A stretch of 64,000 nucleotides of DNA from Euphorbia lathyris (Eukaryota; Streptophyta; Magnoliopsida; Malpighiales; Euphorbiaceae). Positions 10,160-23,253 of this stretch are shown in pieces; the first letter of the stretch is position 1; every line of letters starts with the position of its first letter. The notes under the pieces were generated by a model. It ran no database searches. It worked only from the letters and a program-made list of their open reading frames with translations, and was not told the DNA's origin. The translations under genes were made by a program, and so were the position numbers. Where the stretch lies: positions 11,126,001 through 11,190,000 of the forward strand of contig NC_088917.1 of assembly GCF_963576675.1 (NCBI RefSeq). The letters run 5' to 3'.

Positions 10160-10720
10160 GAGGGATGTAAACGGAGCGGGGCGGGGCGGGGAATGCATTT
10201 CTCATCCCCATTTCTCGACTAGTCGGGGATTCTCCATCTCTATCCCCGCGAGTTAAACAGAGACAAATTTGTCTCCATCCCCGAACCATAAGGATCCCCA
10301 TTCCCTGTTTATAGAAGTTACAACAACTTTTTCCCCGTTCCCCGAGGGGAATCACCGCAAAAATAGTAATGTCTAAAACTTTTAAGAATAAGTAGCTAAT
10401 AATACCAAACATGAACATCATTCTCAAATTTTCTAAACTATCAAAATCTAAAAATTGAGAACAACCAATCACCTAATTAAAATGTACATAAACCATCCAA
10501 AAAAATCAATTATCACAGGGAATAGTCGGGGATCTCCCATCGAGGATTAACGGGTCAGGGATGGGGATCCTCACGGGACGGGGATACCTTTCCCCATCCC
10601 CGGCATGGGGCCGAAACTATCTCATCCCCATCCCATGGGGATTCTTATCGTGGATTCCTCGTCTCTGTCTAGATGAGTCACCAACGGGGACAAGGAATCC
10701 CCACTCCATTTACATCCCTG
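10160..10720. mobile_element. hAT-type non-autonomous element (GAGGGATGTAAACGG ends)
   Basis: Left GAGGGATGTAAACGGAGCGG and right CCATTTACATCCCTG are inverse with mismatches. The interior is rich in CCCC/GGGG blocks (GATCCCCATCCC-like) that pair between arms. Flanks TTTCGAGG and CTTGGAGG agree at 6 of 8, consistent with an aged 8-bp duplication. No transposase coding. Confidence 0.7.
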
Positions 10721-11812
10721 CTTGGAGGACTCTCAATTTACATTTGCACACGTATATTGTGACTTTACTTAATAATTAAAATAGTGGGGTCTCTTATAAT
10801 ATATATAGGTCCATGTTACAAATGACAAAAATATGTATTGAAGATCCTCCATTTAACATAGAGCACATGATGCTTTTAATAATTTTCCATGTTCAGGAGT
10901 AGGACTTGAGCCGGGTTTACACGTAAATTGCTCGATCCAAGTCTAATTCAGTTCCAATTATATAAGGTTAAGCTCAGACCGGATTTAGGTTTGAAAATCA
11001 AATTCCAAACTATAAACTCACTTTCAAAAATAAAATTATATTATTTTAATAAAAACTTTAAGGTTTATGCTTAAAAATAAAAATAAACAACAAAAAATTC
11101 TACCAAAATACCTTACAAAAAAAATATTAAAATAAAAAATATATATTTTTACTTTTAAATTATATTATGTAAAAAAATATGTATAATGCTTTTAATATTA
11201 ATATATATAATTAATATTAATATAACGGTTGGAAAATGACTAACTTGGATTTATTTGTATTCATCCCAAACCTAGTCTAAAAATATACGGCTTCGACCGG
11301 ACCAAATCTAATGTATATTTTCCTTGTTCAACCCCAACTAATTGAATACAAACTTGAGCAGACCAGATAGGTATTCATCCCGTGAATAAATCTAGTTATG
11401 ATTGATTTATAACTAAAGAATGATAGTAGCATTTAAAATTTTAATTATATAAATGTTTGAATGTAGTTTGTAATTAGTAATATATAAAAAGAGTATCATA
11501 TAGTATAAGAATAAATAATTTATTAGTCTTTATATTTTTATTCAACATATTGTTTAATTTTTATATTTAAATAATATATTGTTTAATCTTTAACTTTCAT
11601 TATATTCAACCGTTTAGTTTTCTATCCTCGCTTTCTTGCTTTCACTTTTGTTTTATGTTTGCTTGTCCGGATTTGTAAGCCTTCCATTCTTACTAAAAAA
11701 ATTATATTCAGCCGTTTAGTTTTTTAATTATTTAAATAATTAAACAGTTCAGTTCTTCTATAAGAATTAAAGTATTAAATAAAATAAAAATTAAGAATTA
11801 AACAGTATATTA
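10721..11812. other. AT-rich intergenic spacer
   Basis: No supported gene. Between about 10895 and 11390 the text includes phrases such as GACTTGAGCCGGGTTTACACG and CCCAAACCTAGTC that hint at a decayed repeat, but I cannot define ends. Confidence 0.5.
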
Positions 11813-12361
11813 CAGTAAAACCTCTATATAGGAATACACTTGGGACCAGACTATTTGTATAACAATTGAGATGTTATTACTAAATAGAGTTTTATAATAA
11901 AAAATTTCATCACATAAAATTTTAAATTTTTATTATAGACATGCATGGTTTATATATAATGTATAACAATAGACATTAATGGAACAAATTAAATATTTAG
12001 AATTTCAATTTAGAGTTTAGGTTTTCAATATATAGATAATTGGAAGAGTTTTTTTGGGAAAAATGTAAATATCAATGAGAATTCTAAATATTTATAATTT
12101 CAAGTTGTAGTTTGTATTTCCAACTCATAGATAATTTCAATAGTTTTTTTAATATTTTATAATTTAGTTTGCATTCTTAATATATATATATAATTATTAC
12201 TATATAGAGGCATAGTTTGTAAAGGTGGGATTTGAAAAGTGTATAACAAATAACGTTTGGGAAGTTATTCCTATTTATAACTGGCTCAAATTGGAACCGA
12301 ATTTTTTTATAATAAAATAGAGGTTATTTCTATATAGAGTATTTTTATGTAGAGGTTTTAA
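11813..12361. mobile_element. Emigrant/pogo-like MITE (CAGTAAAACCTCTATA end)
   Basis: Left end TA|CAGTAAAACCTCTATA, right end TAGAGGTTTTAATA, with additional inverse segments such as GGGACCA/TTGGAACC. This is the terminal pattern of plant pogo (Emigrant-type) elements with TA target sites. Related to the larger element at 50581-51474. Confidence 0.7.
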
Positions 12362-12467
12362 TATCGGAGTAACGCTAAATTTCTACTTTATCCTGCTTAT
12401 AATGGTAGTAGTAGCATTTTTAGATTCTCGTTGAGTCAAAACGACGACGTGGAAGTGATTGATAGAA

Positions 12468-12572
12468 ATGGAGGAAGCTCCTGCACCATTCTACAGCCTT
12501 CTTGCCCCTTCGCCACGCTTTAAATTCACTCTTTGTATTTTCTGTCTCGCCGGAAAGAATTGTATAATCTAA
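12468..12572 (+). other. Possible 34-codon upstream ORF before CLPB4
   Basis: ATG at 12468 opens 34 codons and stops at TAA 12570-12572, 42 bases before the CLPB4 ATG. Whether it is transcribed depends on an unseen start site; a TTTAAAT at about 12520 could be a promoter element, in which case this frame would lie outside the mRNA. Confidence 0.25.
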
Positions 12573-12614
12573 ACGTCTCTTTGCTCTCTCGCCGGAGTTC
12601 TAATCACAGTGAAA

Positions 12615-15600
12615 ATGGCCTCAAGAAGGCTAACGAAGTCCGCCTTTGCAGCCGTGAAATCATCTTCAAGAGCTTCCAAACACTCTCTCCATCAGTCTCC
12701 TTCTCTACTCTCACGTGCTCGCTCCGTCTCTGCTTCTGCATCTCCGTTTGGTAATTCTGCCGTTGCTCAATTTTTTAATAGAGTTTCTGCCGATGGCAAT
12801 GTCGTCGTGGCCAATTTTTCCTCAGTCCCCTTCACTCGCTGCTTCCACTCTTCCTCTCGTCGTTTTTCCACTGCTACTAGTTCATCGCAGGTGATATATT
12901 TTCTTAGTGTTACTTGCGCGCACTCTCTGTGTATTCAATTTTATGTTTAAGTACTCTCTCTAATGGTCAACTTTGCTTCTTTTTATGCTGTTCTGTGATA
13001 GTTGGATTCTATTGGTTATGAGCTTATGATTTATTGTGGAATCTAGTTTATGAAATTTTCATTCTTAATTATGTTTTGATGAAATTTTAATTTCTATTCT
13101 TCTGTTGTAATTCTTTAGTTCAACCATGAATTTGGTGCCTTGCCTGTAGCAAATAGCAATGTTTGAGTGCATTATCATGAAAACTAAGCAGAACTCATCA
13201 GCTGTGGACAAATCAGTAGCGATAATGATGCAATTAAGTATAAATGATCTACATTGTAGCTTCTGCTGAGTTTATAATGATAGTTGGAGCATATCCTTGT
13301 CCAAATACAGAGTTCATGGAACAGTTCTAAGGGGGAGAGTCATAACTTGTCAAATTAGCAATTAGCTGTTGGTTGCCTTCGCTGAGAAACCAGTTCATTT
13401 GGTTATAATTATTTTGCAGAACTAGGTTTTGAGTTGGCATAAAAAGAAAAGAATATGTATTTAATATCATTCAGGATCATGATATGGGATATCTTCTAGC
13501 CAAGCTACATTTCACACTTCATTGCTTCATATTTTTCTTTTCTCCCATTCATGTAATCCTGATTTTGTGTCTGCCTTAATATAGGCTAATCCATCAGAAT
13601 ACACTGAGATGGCATGGGAAGGAATTGTTGGTGCTGTTGATGCAGCACAAGTTAGTAAACAACAAATTGTGGAAACTGAGCATTTAATGAAAGCCCTCTT
13701 GGAGCAAAAGGATGGATTGGCTAGGAGAATATTTACGAAGGCTGGGGTTGACAATACATCAGTTTTGCAGGAAACAGATAACTTCATTTCCCAACAACCA
13801 AAAGTACTTATTATGCTTGCTTCATAGATTTGTACATATTGATGTCACTTGCACGTGTAAACACAAGTATACATGAGATTTTTTTTTTTTTATGTCACAG
13901 GTGACTGGTGATACAAGTGGCCCCAGAATGGGTTCACAGCTTGGTGCCTTATTAGACAACGCTCGTAAACATAAGAAAGAAATGGGAGATAATTTTGTTT
14001 CAGTAGAGCATCTTGTTTTAGCATTCCATTCGGATAAGAGGTTTGGCCAGCAGTTACTAAAGAGCCTTCACCTTAGTGAAAAAGATCTTAGGGATGCCAT
14101 CCAAGCTGTTCGTGGAAGTCAGAGAGTACTTGATCAAAGTATGATTTTTTTCTTTTTCTTTCTTTTCCTGCTTCAAACAGTATGTTATCCTAATGACTTT
14201 AATGTTGTAGAGAAAGTGCACAGTAAACTAATTGCATTCAAGAGAGAATATAGAAGCTAAGTGTAAAAATATATTCTAACCTGTTATGGTGTTGTTTTAT
14301 CAATGTGTACAGATCCTGAGGGAAAATATGAGGCATTGGACAAATATGGGAATGACTTGACAGAACTTGCTAGGCGTGGCAAACTGGATCCTGTTATAGG
14401 TAGAGATGATGAAATTCGACGGTGTATCCAGATTTTATCAAGGAGAACAAAGAACAATCCAGTTATTATTGGTGAGCCTGGTGTAGGAAAAACTGCAATT
14501 GCTGAGGGGTATGTTTTCTTTTGAGATTTCAAATAGGGGTGTTCAAATTTTTAGACGGGCTCTCTTATCATTGGGGAAGGAATTCATTTATTTATCATTA
14601 GACCTGGTGAAGTATTAAAAAAAAGGCCACCTATGCAAATTTTAAGAATTAAACTGTAGTATTTTCTAAGTTCTATCTAAAAAATCTAATAACATTAATC
14701 ATGATTTGTATGCATGTGTGGAATGGAAAACAATTTCTGATGTTTCCTCACAGCTTTGGTAAAGTGGCTGCGGAACCCCCAGGCTACCTTTAATTTGGAG
14801 TTTAGTCCATCATTTCTTGTCTACTTCTACATGTACAATCTTGTAACCAGTTGCGTATAATTACTTATGAAGCATCTGTTCTCTCCTTAAATTAAGTCTA
14901 CATTTAATCAATTAGCCAATATGGAAGTTTTGTTTATTATAATTTCTTAATGATACTTGTGCTGTTAACTCATGTAACTTATCAAATGTGCTTGAATATA
15001 GTTCTACCTTTCATGCCAATCTAGCACTGGGATAGGCAAGATCTTCCAAGAATTATGTTTAATCATTGTTTTCCTTCTATTGCTGTATATCGTAAAAGTT
15101 GTATGGTATCCTGTAGGTTGGCCCAAAGAATTGTGCGTGGGGATGTGCCAGAACCTCTACTCAATCGAAAGGTAGTTTCTGGTGATGTATTTGTGAAACT
15201 GTTCACTTGTATTTTGGAATGGAATGGTGTGGCTTGATTCCAACAGTTAATCATGGAAGTTGATTTCATAGCTGAGCATCCTTTTCTGTTTTAGATTAAT
15301 TCATATTTCCACATGCCCTTGCATCTCATGGGGAGATCTTACGTGTTTGTACTCGTTTTCTGGTTTGCTGATGTGCAGCTAGAGTTAACATTGAAAGGTC
15401 AAATGTTTTTTTATGGACTCGCCTACAATTTAGATAAATTTGGTTCATGACATTTGTGATTTATCATGAATCCGCAGCTAATTTCCCTAGACATGGGTTC
15501 ATTGGTTGCTGGAACCAAATATCGTGGAGATTTTGAGGAAAGGTTAAAAGCTGTACTGAAGGAAGTTACTGCTTCAAATGGGCAAATTATTTTATTCATT

Positions 15601-18600
15601 GATGAGATCCATACTGTTGTGGGCGCAGGTTATACTTTTCTTCTGCTTTTTGTTTTCTTGCTTTAATTGCTTCCTGCTCCCAATAATAAACAAAAAATGC
15701 TATTAGAAATTGTGATAGTAAACACTTTCTATGTAGTGTGTGCCTGTGCTCCAATGTCTCGAGGATGCAGATGTGATAGTCATAATGAGTTATCATTTTT
15801 ACTACTCGCTGAGGCATTTCCAACTTGAACATCTCATTTTGTTAATATACTATATAGCATACCGACAACAGAATTTATCTTTTGCTGAAACAAACCAACA
15901 TAATGGTCAGGGGCTACAAGTGGAGCAATGGATGCTGGGAACTTATTGAAACCAATGCTTGGACGAGGGGAACTCAGATGTATAGGAGCTACTACATTGA
16001 ATGAGTACAGGAAATACATTGAGAAGGATGCAGCTCTAGAGCGCAGATTTCAACAAGTTTTTTGTGATCAACCATCTGTTGAAGACACAATATCCATTCT
16101 TCGTGGTCTTCGTGAGCGGTATGAGCTACATCATGGTGTTAAAATATCAGATAGTGCTCTTGTTTCAGCGGCAGTTCTTGCAGACAGATATCTCACAGAA
16201 CGCTTTTTGCCTGATAAAGGTAACAAGAACTCTTGGCTGTGCATGATTAGGTTGTAGGAAATTTGATATTATACCACTTGTCTTGCAGTAGGCAATTTGG
16301 CTTATTAAAGCACTTCTCTATATGCATATTTGTTTGTGTACTTCTGTGCATGTATAGGTGAGAATTAGTCTAGACACTTCAAGCATAATAATAACTTCAC
16401 AAAATAAGAACTTTTGTTATTTTTTTAGATTGCATTGTGCCTTATTCAAGTAAGTTTCAAGTTGCTAATACCCCTACTTGTGATTTCCAGCCATCGATCT
16501 TGTTGATGAAGCAGCAGCAAAGCTTAAAATGGAGATTACTTCTAAGCCTACTGAACTGGATGAGATAGACAGAGCTGTTCTAAAATTGGAGATGGAGAAG
16601 CTATCTCTGAAAAATGACACTGATAAAGCATCCAAAGAGAGATTAAGCAAGCTTGACAGCGATTTGGATGAGCTTAAACAGAAGCAAAAAGCACTAAACG
16701 AACAGTGGGATCGTGAGAAGGCCTTCATGACTCGGATACGATCAGTCAAAGAAGAGGTAATTCTTCATATCTTAAAGGTGTAGTGTGGTATTATATTTTA
16801 GCTCAGTTAGTTGATGAACATGTGCGCATGGCATGTAGATTGACAGAGTAAACCTAGAGATGGAAGCTGCGGAGCGGGATTATGATTTAAGTCGTGCTGC
16901 TGAGCTCAAATATGGAACTCTGATGGCTCTTCAACGCCAGTTAGAAGAGGCTGAGAAAAACCTTGCTGACTTTCAGAAGTCTGGAAAATCTTTGCTTCGA
17001 GAAGAGGTCACTGATCTCGATATTGCTGACATTGTAAGCAAATGGACTGGTATTCCTGTATCTAACCTCCAACAATCTGAAAGGGAGAAGTTAGTATATC
17101 TGGAACAGGTACTCCACAAGAGAGTAATTGGTCAAGATATGGCAGTAAAATCAGTGGCGGATGCAATACGTCGTTCAAGGGCAGGATTGTCCGATCCTAA
17201 TCGTCCAATAGCTAGTTTCATGTTCATGGGTCCTACTGGGGTGGGCAAAACTGAGCTTGCTAAAGCATTGGCTGGTTATCTATTTAACACCGAAAATGCT
17301 ATGGTAAGAATTGATATGAGTGAATATATGGAAAAGCATGCTGTTTCACGCCTGGTTGGGGCTCCACCAGGTTATGTTGGATATGAAGAAGGAGGTCAGC
17401 TCACTGAAGTCGTTCGTCGAAGGCCGTATTCTGTAATATTGTTTGATGAAATCGAGAAAGCTCATCATGATGTCTTCAATATTCTGTTACAGCTGTTGGA
17501 TGATGGAAGGATAACTGATTCGCAAGGAAGGACTGTTAGTTTTACAAACTCTGTTGTCATTATGACTTCTAACATCGGTTCCCATCTTATACTTGATACT
17601 CTTCGCAATACAAAGGACAACAGGGAATCTGTTTATGATCTCATGAAACGGCAAGTTGTTGAGTTGGCTAGGCAAACTTTCCGCCCGGAATTCATGAATC
17701 GAATTGATGAATATATCGTTTTCCAGCCTCTGGACTCCAAAGAAATTAGCAAAATTGTTGAGATACAGGTTAGTCTTCACTCTGAATATTTTCTGTTATG
17801 CATTTGCAGTTAATTATTTTGTTTTGTTGTTAAGGCCCATGCTAAGAGTAGTTGAAATCTAACCAATGGATTGTCATGTTATTGATTTATATATTCCAAA
17901 TGATTATATATGATATAAATGATACACCAATGGCCCCTGAACTTTGAGGTTACTAACACTATGGCCCCTTAATTTCAAATCCTGACATAAATATCCCTCA
18001 ACTTCCACAGCTACTAACATAATAGTCCAAATGATTATTAACCATAGGAAAAATCACAACACAAGGAGTTGTAAGACTAGTATCTCGGCACATTTTAGTT
18101 TTTAAGTTAAAGGTGTCCAAATTTGACTTGTATTTGTTGAAGTATTTATTGTGATATTTGTGATTTTCTTTCCGTTGTAAACTGTCATATGAACTATTAT
18201 GTTGGTAGCTGTTGAAGTTGAAGGATATTTATGTCAGTTCAGGGGACATAATGTTCGTTTCCTGCAGTTCAGGGACCATGGGTGTAATTTACCCATTATA
18301 TATCTCTAAACTCTTCAGATGCCTAAACTAAGAATACATTTTGCAATGCAACTTAATGCATTCGATTGCTAGACTTGTAAGTTACCCTGCCTCTGAAGTT
18401 TAACTAATTAAGTCTTGGCACATAGGAGTATTAAAAATAGGTTGTCGTGTCATAATCGTGTTACATAATCATGTTACGAGGTCTATATATTTCACATGAT
18501 TATATAGGATTTAAATGCAATAGAAATGATAATAGTGTCTGTATCAGATAGTTTATTCCTGTAAATCATGTTGTATCAGAAGTTGACAATGCTAGTTGCT

Positions 18601-19034
18601 TTGAAAAATCATTTGCTTGTAATAATTCGGAGATATCATTATTCCCTGAAACTGTTTATTTACTGTTTCTTTCATTCCATGAAATGCTCTGATTTGAATT
18701 TCATTATGGCGTTGTCCATTGCTAGATGAACCGGGTAAAAGAGAGGCTGAAACAGAAGAAGATTGATCTTCAGTACACCAAGGAAGCTCTCGATCTTCTA
18801 GCAACATTGGGTTTCGACCCGAATTTCGGAGCAAGGCCAGTGAAGCGTGTGATACAGCAACTGGTTGAGAATGAGATTGCAATGGGTGTATTGAGGGGAG
18901 ACTTCAAGGAGGATGATTCAATTATTGTGGATGCTGATGCATCATCTGAATTACCTCCTAAGAACCGGTTGCGGGTTGGGAAGTTAGAAAGCAGCAGCAG
19001 CTCCTCGGCGGAAGCTATGGTCGTCAATGACTAA
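12615..19034 (+). CDS. CLPB4: Mitochondrial ClpB/Hsp100 disaggregase, CLPB4-like (complete, 10 exons)
   Basis: AAA+ chaperone that threads aggregated proteins together with Hsp70; this type acts in the mitochondrial matrix. Exons 12615-12890, 13585-13803, 13901-14138, 14313-14508, 15117-15171, 15478-15628, 15911-16219, 16491-16756, 16839-17768, 18726-19034 join in frame to 982 codons. Residues 1-92 are rich in Ser, Arg and Ala and almost lack acidic residues, as in a mitochondrial presequence (starts [10 protein letters not shown]). The Clp N-domain follows to about 240. NBD1: Walker A GEPGVGKT (298-305), pore-loop Tyr in KYRG (343), Walker B LFIDE. The coiled-coil middle domain is about 495-640. 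NBD2: Walker A GPTGVGKT (701-708), GYVGYEEG pore loop, Walker B LFDE (773-774), sensor-2 GAR (915-917). All catalytic residues are present. Plastid and cytosolic ClpBs differ at the N-terminus. Confidence 0.96.
17912..18294. mobile_element. Mutator-like MITE in the last CLPB4 intron
   Basis: Exact 9-bp duplication ATTATATAT at 17903-17911 and 18295-18303. Right end GGGTGTAATTTACCC; the left end is a decayed inverse (GATATAAATGATACACC). Arms of about 110 bp share TGGCCCCTGAACT-type text with the formin-intron MITEs. Confidence 0.85.
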
Positions 19035-19889
19035 TATGACCAGCCAAGGTGAGACCTTTGTGAATATCATGTCATAATCCATTACTATGATGCTTTGCTT
19101 TATCTTTAGTTTATTTGTAGAGAGACAAATGAAATGAGCAAATCAACTTGGAATTTCCATGTTTGATTCAGAAATGAAGCATTTAGGAAAAATAACATTT
19201 TTAATTTTCCAATCTTTTCTCGATTTTTGTTGATTGAGCTCCGATCTTTCATATTTCCCATGTTAAATAGGAAAAATCTCCAAACTTACGAACATATGTT
19301 ACGTTTCTAATCACACCAACTATGATTAAAATTGGTTTGAGTGGTTAGAGTCTCGACTTCCTTAAGTTAAGGATCTCACGTCTTAAGTTTAGTGTATATA
19401 ATAAATTTTAATTGAGAGTTTAAGTTAAGTATCTCAAGTCTTAGTGTATATAATAAATTTTAATTGGGTGGGAGAGAATTTAGTTGAAAGGATAGTTGAC
19501 AAGTCTCAAACCTGATCAATTGGATAAATTAATCAGGTTAAATTAAAAATGAAAAGCAATTATGCAAAATCTTTCAATGTTTTAAATGAAAAATTTGCAT
19601 GAGGTGCTTATATAGTTATCTACATATTGATACAATTAAATTAGTGGGGGTAAGGTTCAAAATTTGTCTCTATGATTTTCGGGGAGTGTAAATATATTTC
19701 GACATAAGAAATGGTAAAATTTAGAGCAATTTTAGATTTATCCACCAACGGAGTTGGTGACACAGTTTGGTATTGTTGTGGTCAACATAATCTGATGTGG
19801 GAGAAAATATTGTAGGGGAAAAGTGTTTTATCCTAGATAAACGTTTGCCGTTAAGAAATAAGAAATAAAAAATATGTAAATATATTATG
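19035..19889. other. 3' flank of CLPB4 and spacer
   Basis: No gene seen. A short direct repeat around AAGTATCTCAAGTCTTAGTGTA and TATAATAAATTTTAATTG occurs at about 19375-19470. Confidence 0.5.
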
Positions 19890-20132
19890 GGGTAAATTAC
19901 ACTTATGGTCACTGAACTTTGCTTGTTTTTACTGTATGGCCACTGAACTTCAAAAAGCAACATAAACGCTATTGAATTTGTAACATCAAAGCTAATTATT
20001 GTTGTTGACCATGACCATGCATGCAGTATGACATTTGACTCATCTTTTTAATTTGTAATTCCTCTCTCCCCTTTTATCTCCTTTTCTCTCTGAAGACTCA
20101 GTTCTGAGTTATACCATGACGTAATTTACCTA
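19890..20132. mobile_element. Mutator-like MITE (GGGTAAATTACAC), 243 bp
   Basis: 9-bp duplication TATATTATG at 19881-19889 and 20133-20141. The left arm has GGTCACTGAACTT. The right arm is poorly preserved apart from GACGTAATTTACC. Confidence 0.75.
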
Positions 20133-20371
20133 TATATTATGTTGTATTGAAAATTAAGGTTATTTTTGTTCAAAAGAATTTAATATCAGTTTTGCTGATA
20201 AATCATGAAAGCTATGGTTTTTCATCTCCCCAACTTTTTTAGCTTTTAAAGAAAATATATATATTAAGACGTTTTTAGTTCGGAAATTTGTTTTTAGGGT
20301 TTGAGAAAGTAAAGCCAAAATAGCCTGAGAAACAAATTCTGTTTTTAGCATGTCTTCACCTACCAATTTTT

Positions 20372-20461
20372 TTTTTTTTTGGCAAGAGGCCGCTCCTAAG
20401 ACTCGAATCCGTGACCTCTCGGTCACACGACAACAACGTTTACTGTTGCGCCAAGGCTCGT
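20372..20461 (-). mobile_element. Au-type SINE fragment (5' head)
   Basis: Reverse complement of the head: GAGCCTTGGCGCAACAGTAA, GACCGAGAGGTCACGGATTC, GTCTTAGGAGCGGCCTCTTG, then an A-rich run. The body beyond GGCCTCTTGCC is missing. Confidence 0.8.
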
Positions 20462-20469
20462 TCTATAAA

Positions 20470-22717
20470 AGAATATTAACTATATTTATATAAATATATA
20501 AAAAATAAATAATAAAATAAAATTTGATGTTGCATCAAATTTGATGAAGAAAAACATATAGATCAAATGAGAATATGGTTTCACGATGGTTCCAACTATC
20601 ATCAAATTTCATTCCTTGATATTGGATTTGAGATGGTCTGAGCCAAACTAGCCTCTTGTATTTGAGTGCAAACAACAATTACATGAGCTGGGCTTAAATT
20701 CTTTCTATGGCCAAGAATAAGAAAAAACGCACACGATCTTTCCTATGGTAGGGATCTGGCTTAATACATCAAGAGTCCTCTAAACTTATATCTCGTTAAT
20801 CTTTTCAACTTGTTTAAAATAACCTATTGACCATTTGAATTTATTTAAGTGACATATTGGTTCTTTGAACTTACTTTTTCCTGAACTTGTTTAAAGTGAT
20901 ATACATTTCAATTTGTTTAAGTCTCTAAGAAAATTAAAAACTTAAAAAATAAAGGCTTAATTCGTGATTTTAAGTCTTTAAAACAAATCAATTATATTTT
21001 TATGATGTTTTTATAAAATTTAGGGATTTAATCATGACACAAGGCTAATGAGATATTAGAGAGTCATTCAAACTTTTTAGATAGGTTAACAACTTTAGGA
21101 GCAACCGACGTATAACTCTATGAAAATGGAGGATAGTCAAGACCATAACAACTCCTATAAGGGTGGATCTTGGTACGTCGTTATTCATGTGCCTCTGCAT
21201 TCCTTTCTTTCCTTTCTTTAAGTAAGAGTTTCGTTTTATGAATTTATCTCCGTATTCATTTCTTTAAGAGTTTCGTTTCATGAGTTTTATTATTAGGGTT
21301 CAAAACTTGAAGTTGGAAATGTAAAGAACAACATTTATAGTCTAAAAAACGTTAAATTTGTTCCTAAATCAAATGATTAAAGGTATCTTCATGTCACACA
21401 TATGACTCTTATTAAATTACTGGCATCTATTAAATGTGATTATAATCGTATTAATTTAGTCAAAAGAAAAATGTTTCCTATAAAATAATCATGAACATAT
21501 GAGACAAAGCAATATGGTTGAAGACCCTTTATTTAATAATTAAATACAATTATATTTTGTTTCCATGCTGCAGATCTAGATAGGGACATTAATATTTATA
21601 AATATTATTGTCTTAACCAACTCAAGATTCTGCATTTTTATATTAATTGTGTTATAAAATAATTAATATATTTATTCTTATCATGTTATTTTATAAATTA
21701 TATCTAATTCTCTCTAAATGAAGTTCAAATTAAAATGAAAAACAAAGATTCTTTAATTAGCTCCTTTTATCCTTCAAGTTCGGGATTTTTACTCGGTATA
21801 ACGCTTTTGTTTAGATTGTCAGATTGGGTATGAAATCGGGACTATATTTGCTTTTTTGATGAGCGGGCTATTTTTTTTTACCCTTTTCTTCTTTTTAAAG
21901 AATATAAATAAAAATCGGGGTCATTTTGGATCTCCAGTTGGATTGGTTCCAATTTTTACTAGGTAATAAAAGATCTGATGGGCTCTTAGGACGGAGCCGG
22001 TCCGATCCAGTGCTAAGTGATGATTTGTTTCCAATTTTTACTATGTAATAAAAGATCTGACCGGCTCTTAGGACAGGGCCGGTCCAATCCAGTGTAGAGT
22101 GATATTTGACATACTGATTAACTATATGTTGATTTAGGATCTGTTTGTTTTACCTGCTGTTTGCTGCTTCTAGTTACTATTTGCTGTTTGAAAATGTTGC
22201 TTTTCCAAAATGAAAAGTTTCTCTGCTTTTATAAAAAAAAAAAAAAACTATATTTCAGCTGCAAAAGGCGAATAAAAAATATCTAAGGAAAACCTTAAAA
22301 CTCTCATTTTTAAAGTGAAAAGGTAAATAAAAGGTTAAAAAGCAGTAACCAAACACTCTTTTAAAATACTTTTACGAAACCCTAACTCTTAAACATTTGT
22401 TGACTTAAAGTACTATTAGTTTTTTTTATCTAGTTAAAATGTTGATTTTTTTTTTCTCTGATCTATAATTTGGTATAATGTATTCTAAATGTTGGTCCTC
22501 GCCTTTCAACTTATTTAAGTAACATTTGCACTATATAATTAGTTTATTAAGATTCGTGAAATTTCAATTAATGTAAATGTATTAAATTTTTAAGTGTTAA
22601 AAATATTAAATGATGTAATTTTTAATAAATATAAAAATATATACTGGATTTTAAAATAATAATTGATAATATTTAAATTAAAAATTTTAAGTTCAATATT
22701 TTATTGATTACAATAAA
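20470..22717. other. AT-rich intergenic spacer with decayed repeats
   Basis: No gene seen. An arm beginning GGCTTAATACATCAAGAG at about 20758 resembles the end of the MITE at 29375-29690. A MITE-like stretch bounded by CTGTTTG and CCAAACACTC lies at about 22138-22360. Confidence 0.5.
21947..22111 (+). repeat. 82-bp tandem duplication
   Basis: Two copies starting TTCCAATTTTTACTA at 21947 and 22029, each with AATAAAAGATCTGA and GGCTCTTAGGAC followed by a GGTCC segment. The copies differ at several positions. Confidence 0.8.
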
Positions 22718-23243
22718 GGGTAAATTACATCCATGGCCACTGAACTTTACCCATTTTCACATTATGACCATTAAACTTCATTTCTTTCCGATATGACTAT
22801 TGAACTTTACACTTTTTAATACCGGTGACCACTCAATTTTAACTAACTTCTCAAAATTACCATTAACGATTGTTAACGGCCTTAAAATGAAAAGATTCAA
22901 AAAATAAAGTTGTTCAGAATGACATTTACCATGAAACCACATTTTTTATTTTCCAAAATCACATTTTTTGGAGAGTTCTCTCTCTAAAAATTCACTTTCT
23001 CTCTCCTAACCAAACAACACCTAAATGACATCAAAACGAAAATTTTCAAGAATTAAAGTTCTTTAGAATATCATTAACGCTTTGGGATTTTTTATTTTTA
23101 GCCGTCAACGGTCGTTTTGAGGCGTTAAGTGGCCACCGGTGTTAAAAAGTGTAAAGTTCAGTGGCCATACTGGAAAGAAATGAAGTCCAGTGGCCATAAT
23201 GTCAAAATGAGTAAGGTTCAGTAGCCGTGGGTGTAAATGACCC
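22718..23243. mobile_element. Mutator-like MITE, 526 bp
   Basis: Ends GGGTAAATTACATCC and GGGTGTAAATGACCC. Exact duplication TTACAATAAA (10 bases, at least 9 of them target) at 22708-22717 and 23244-23253. Arms of about 170 bp carry GGCCACTGAACTTTAC and its inverse. Confidence 0.88.
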
Positions 23244-23253
23244 TTACAATAAA

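Noticed and set aside
12420..12520. Heat-shock elements upstream of CLPB4
   Set aside because: GAA/TTC triplets occur (GAAATGGAGGAAGC), but I could not find three properly spaced alternating nGAAn units.
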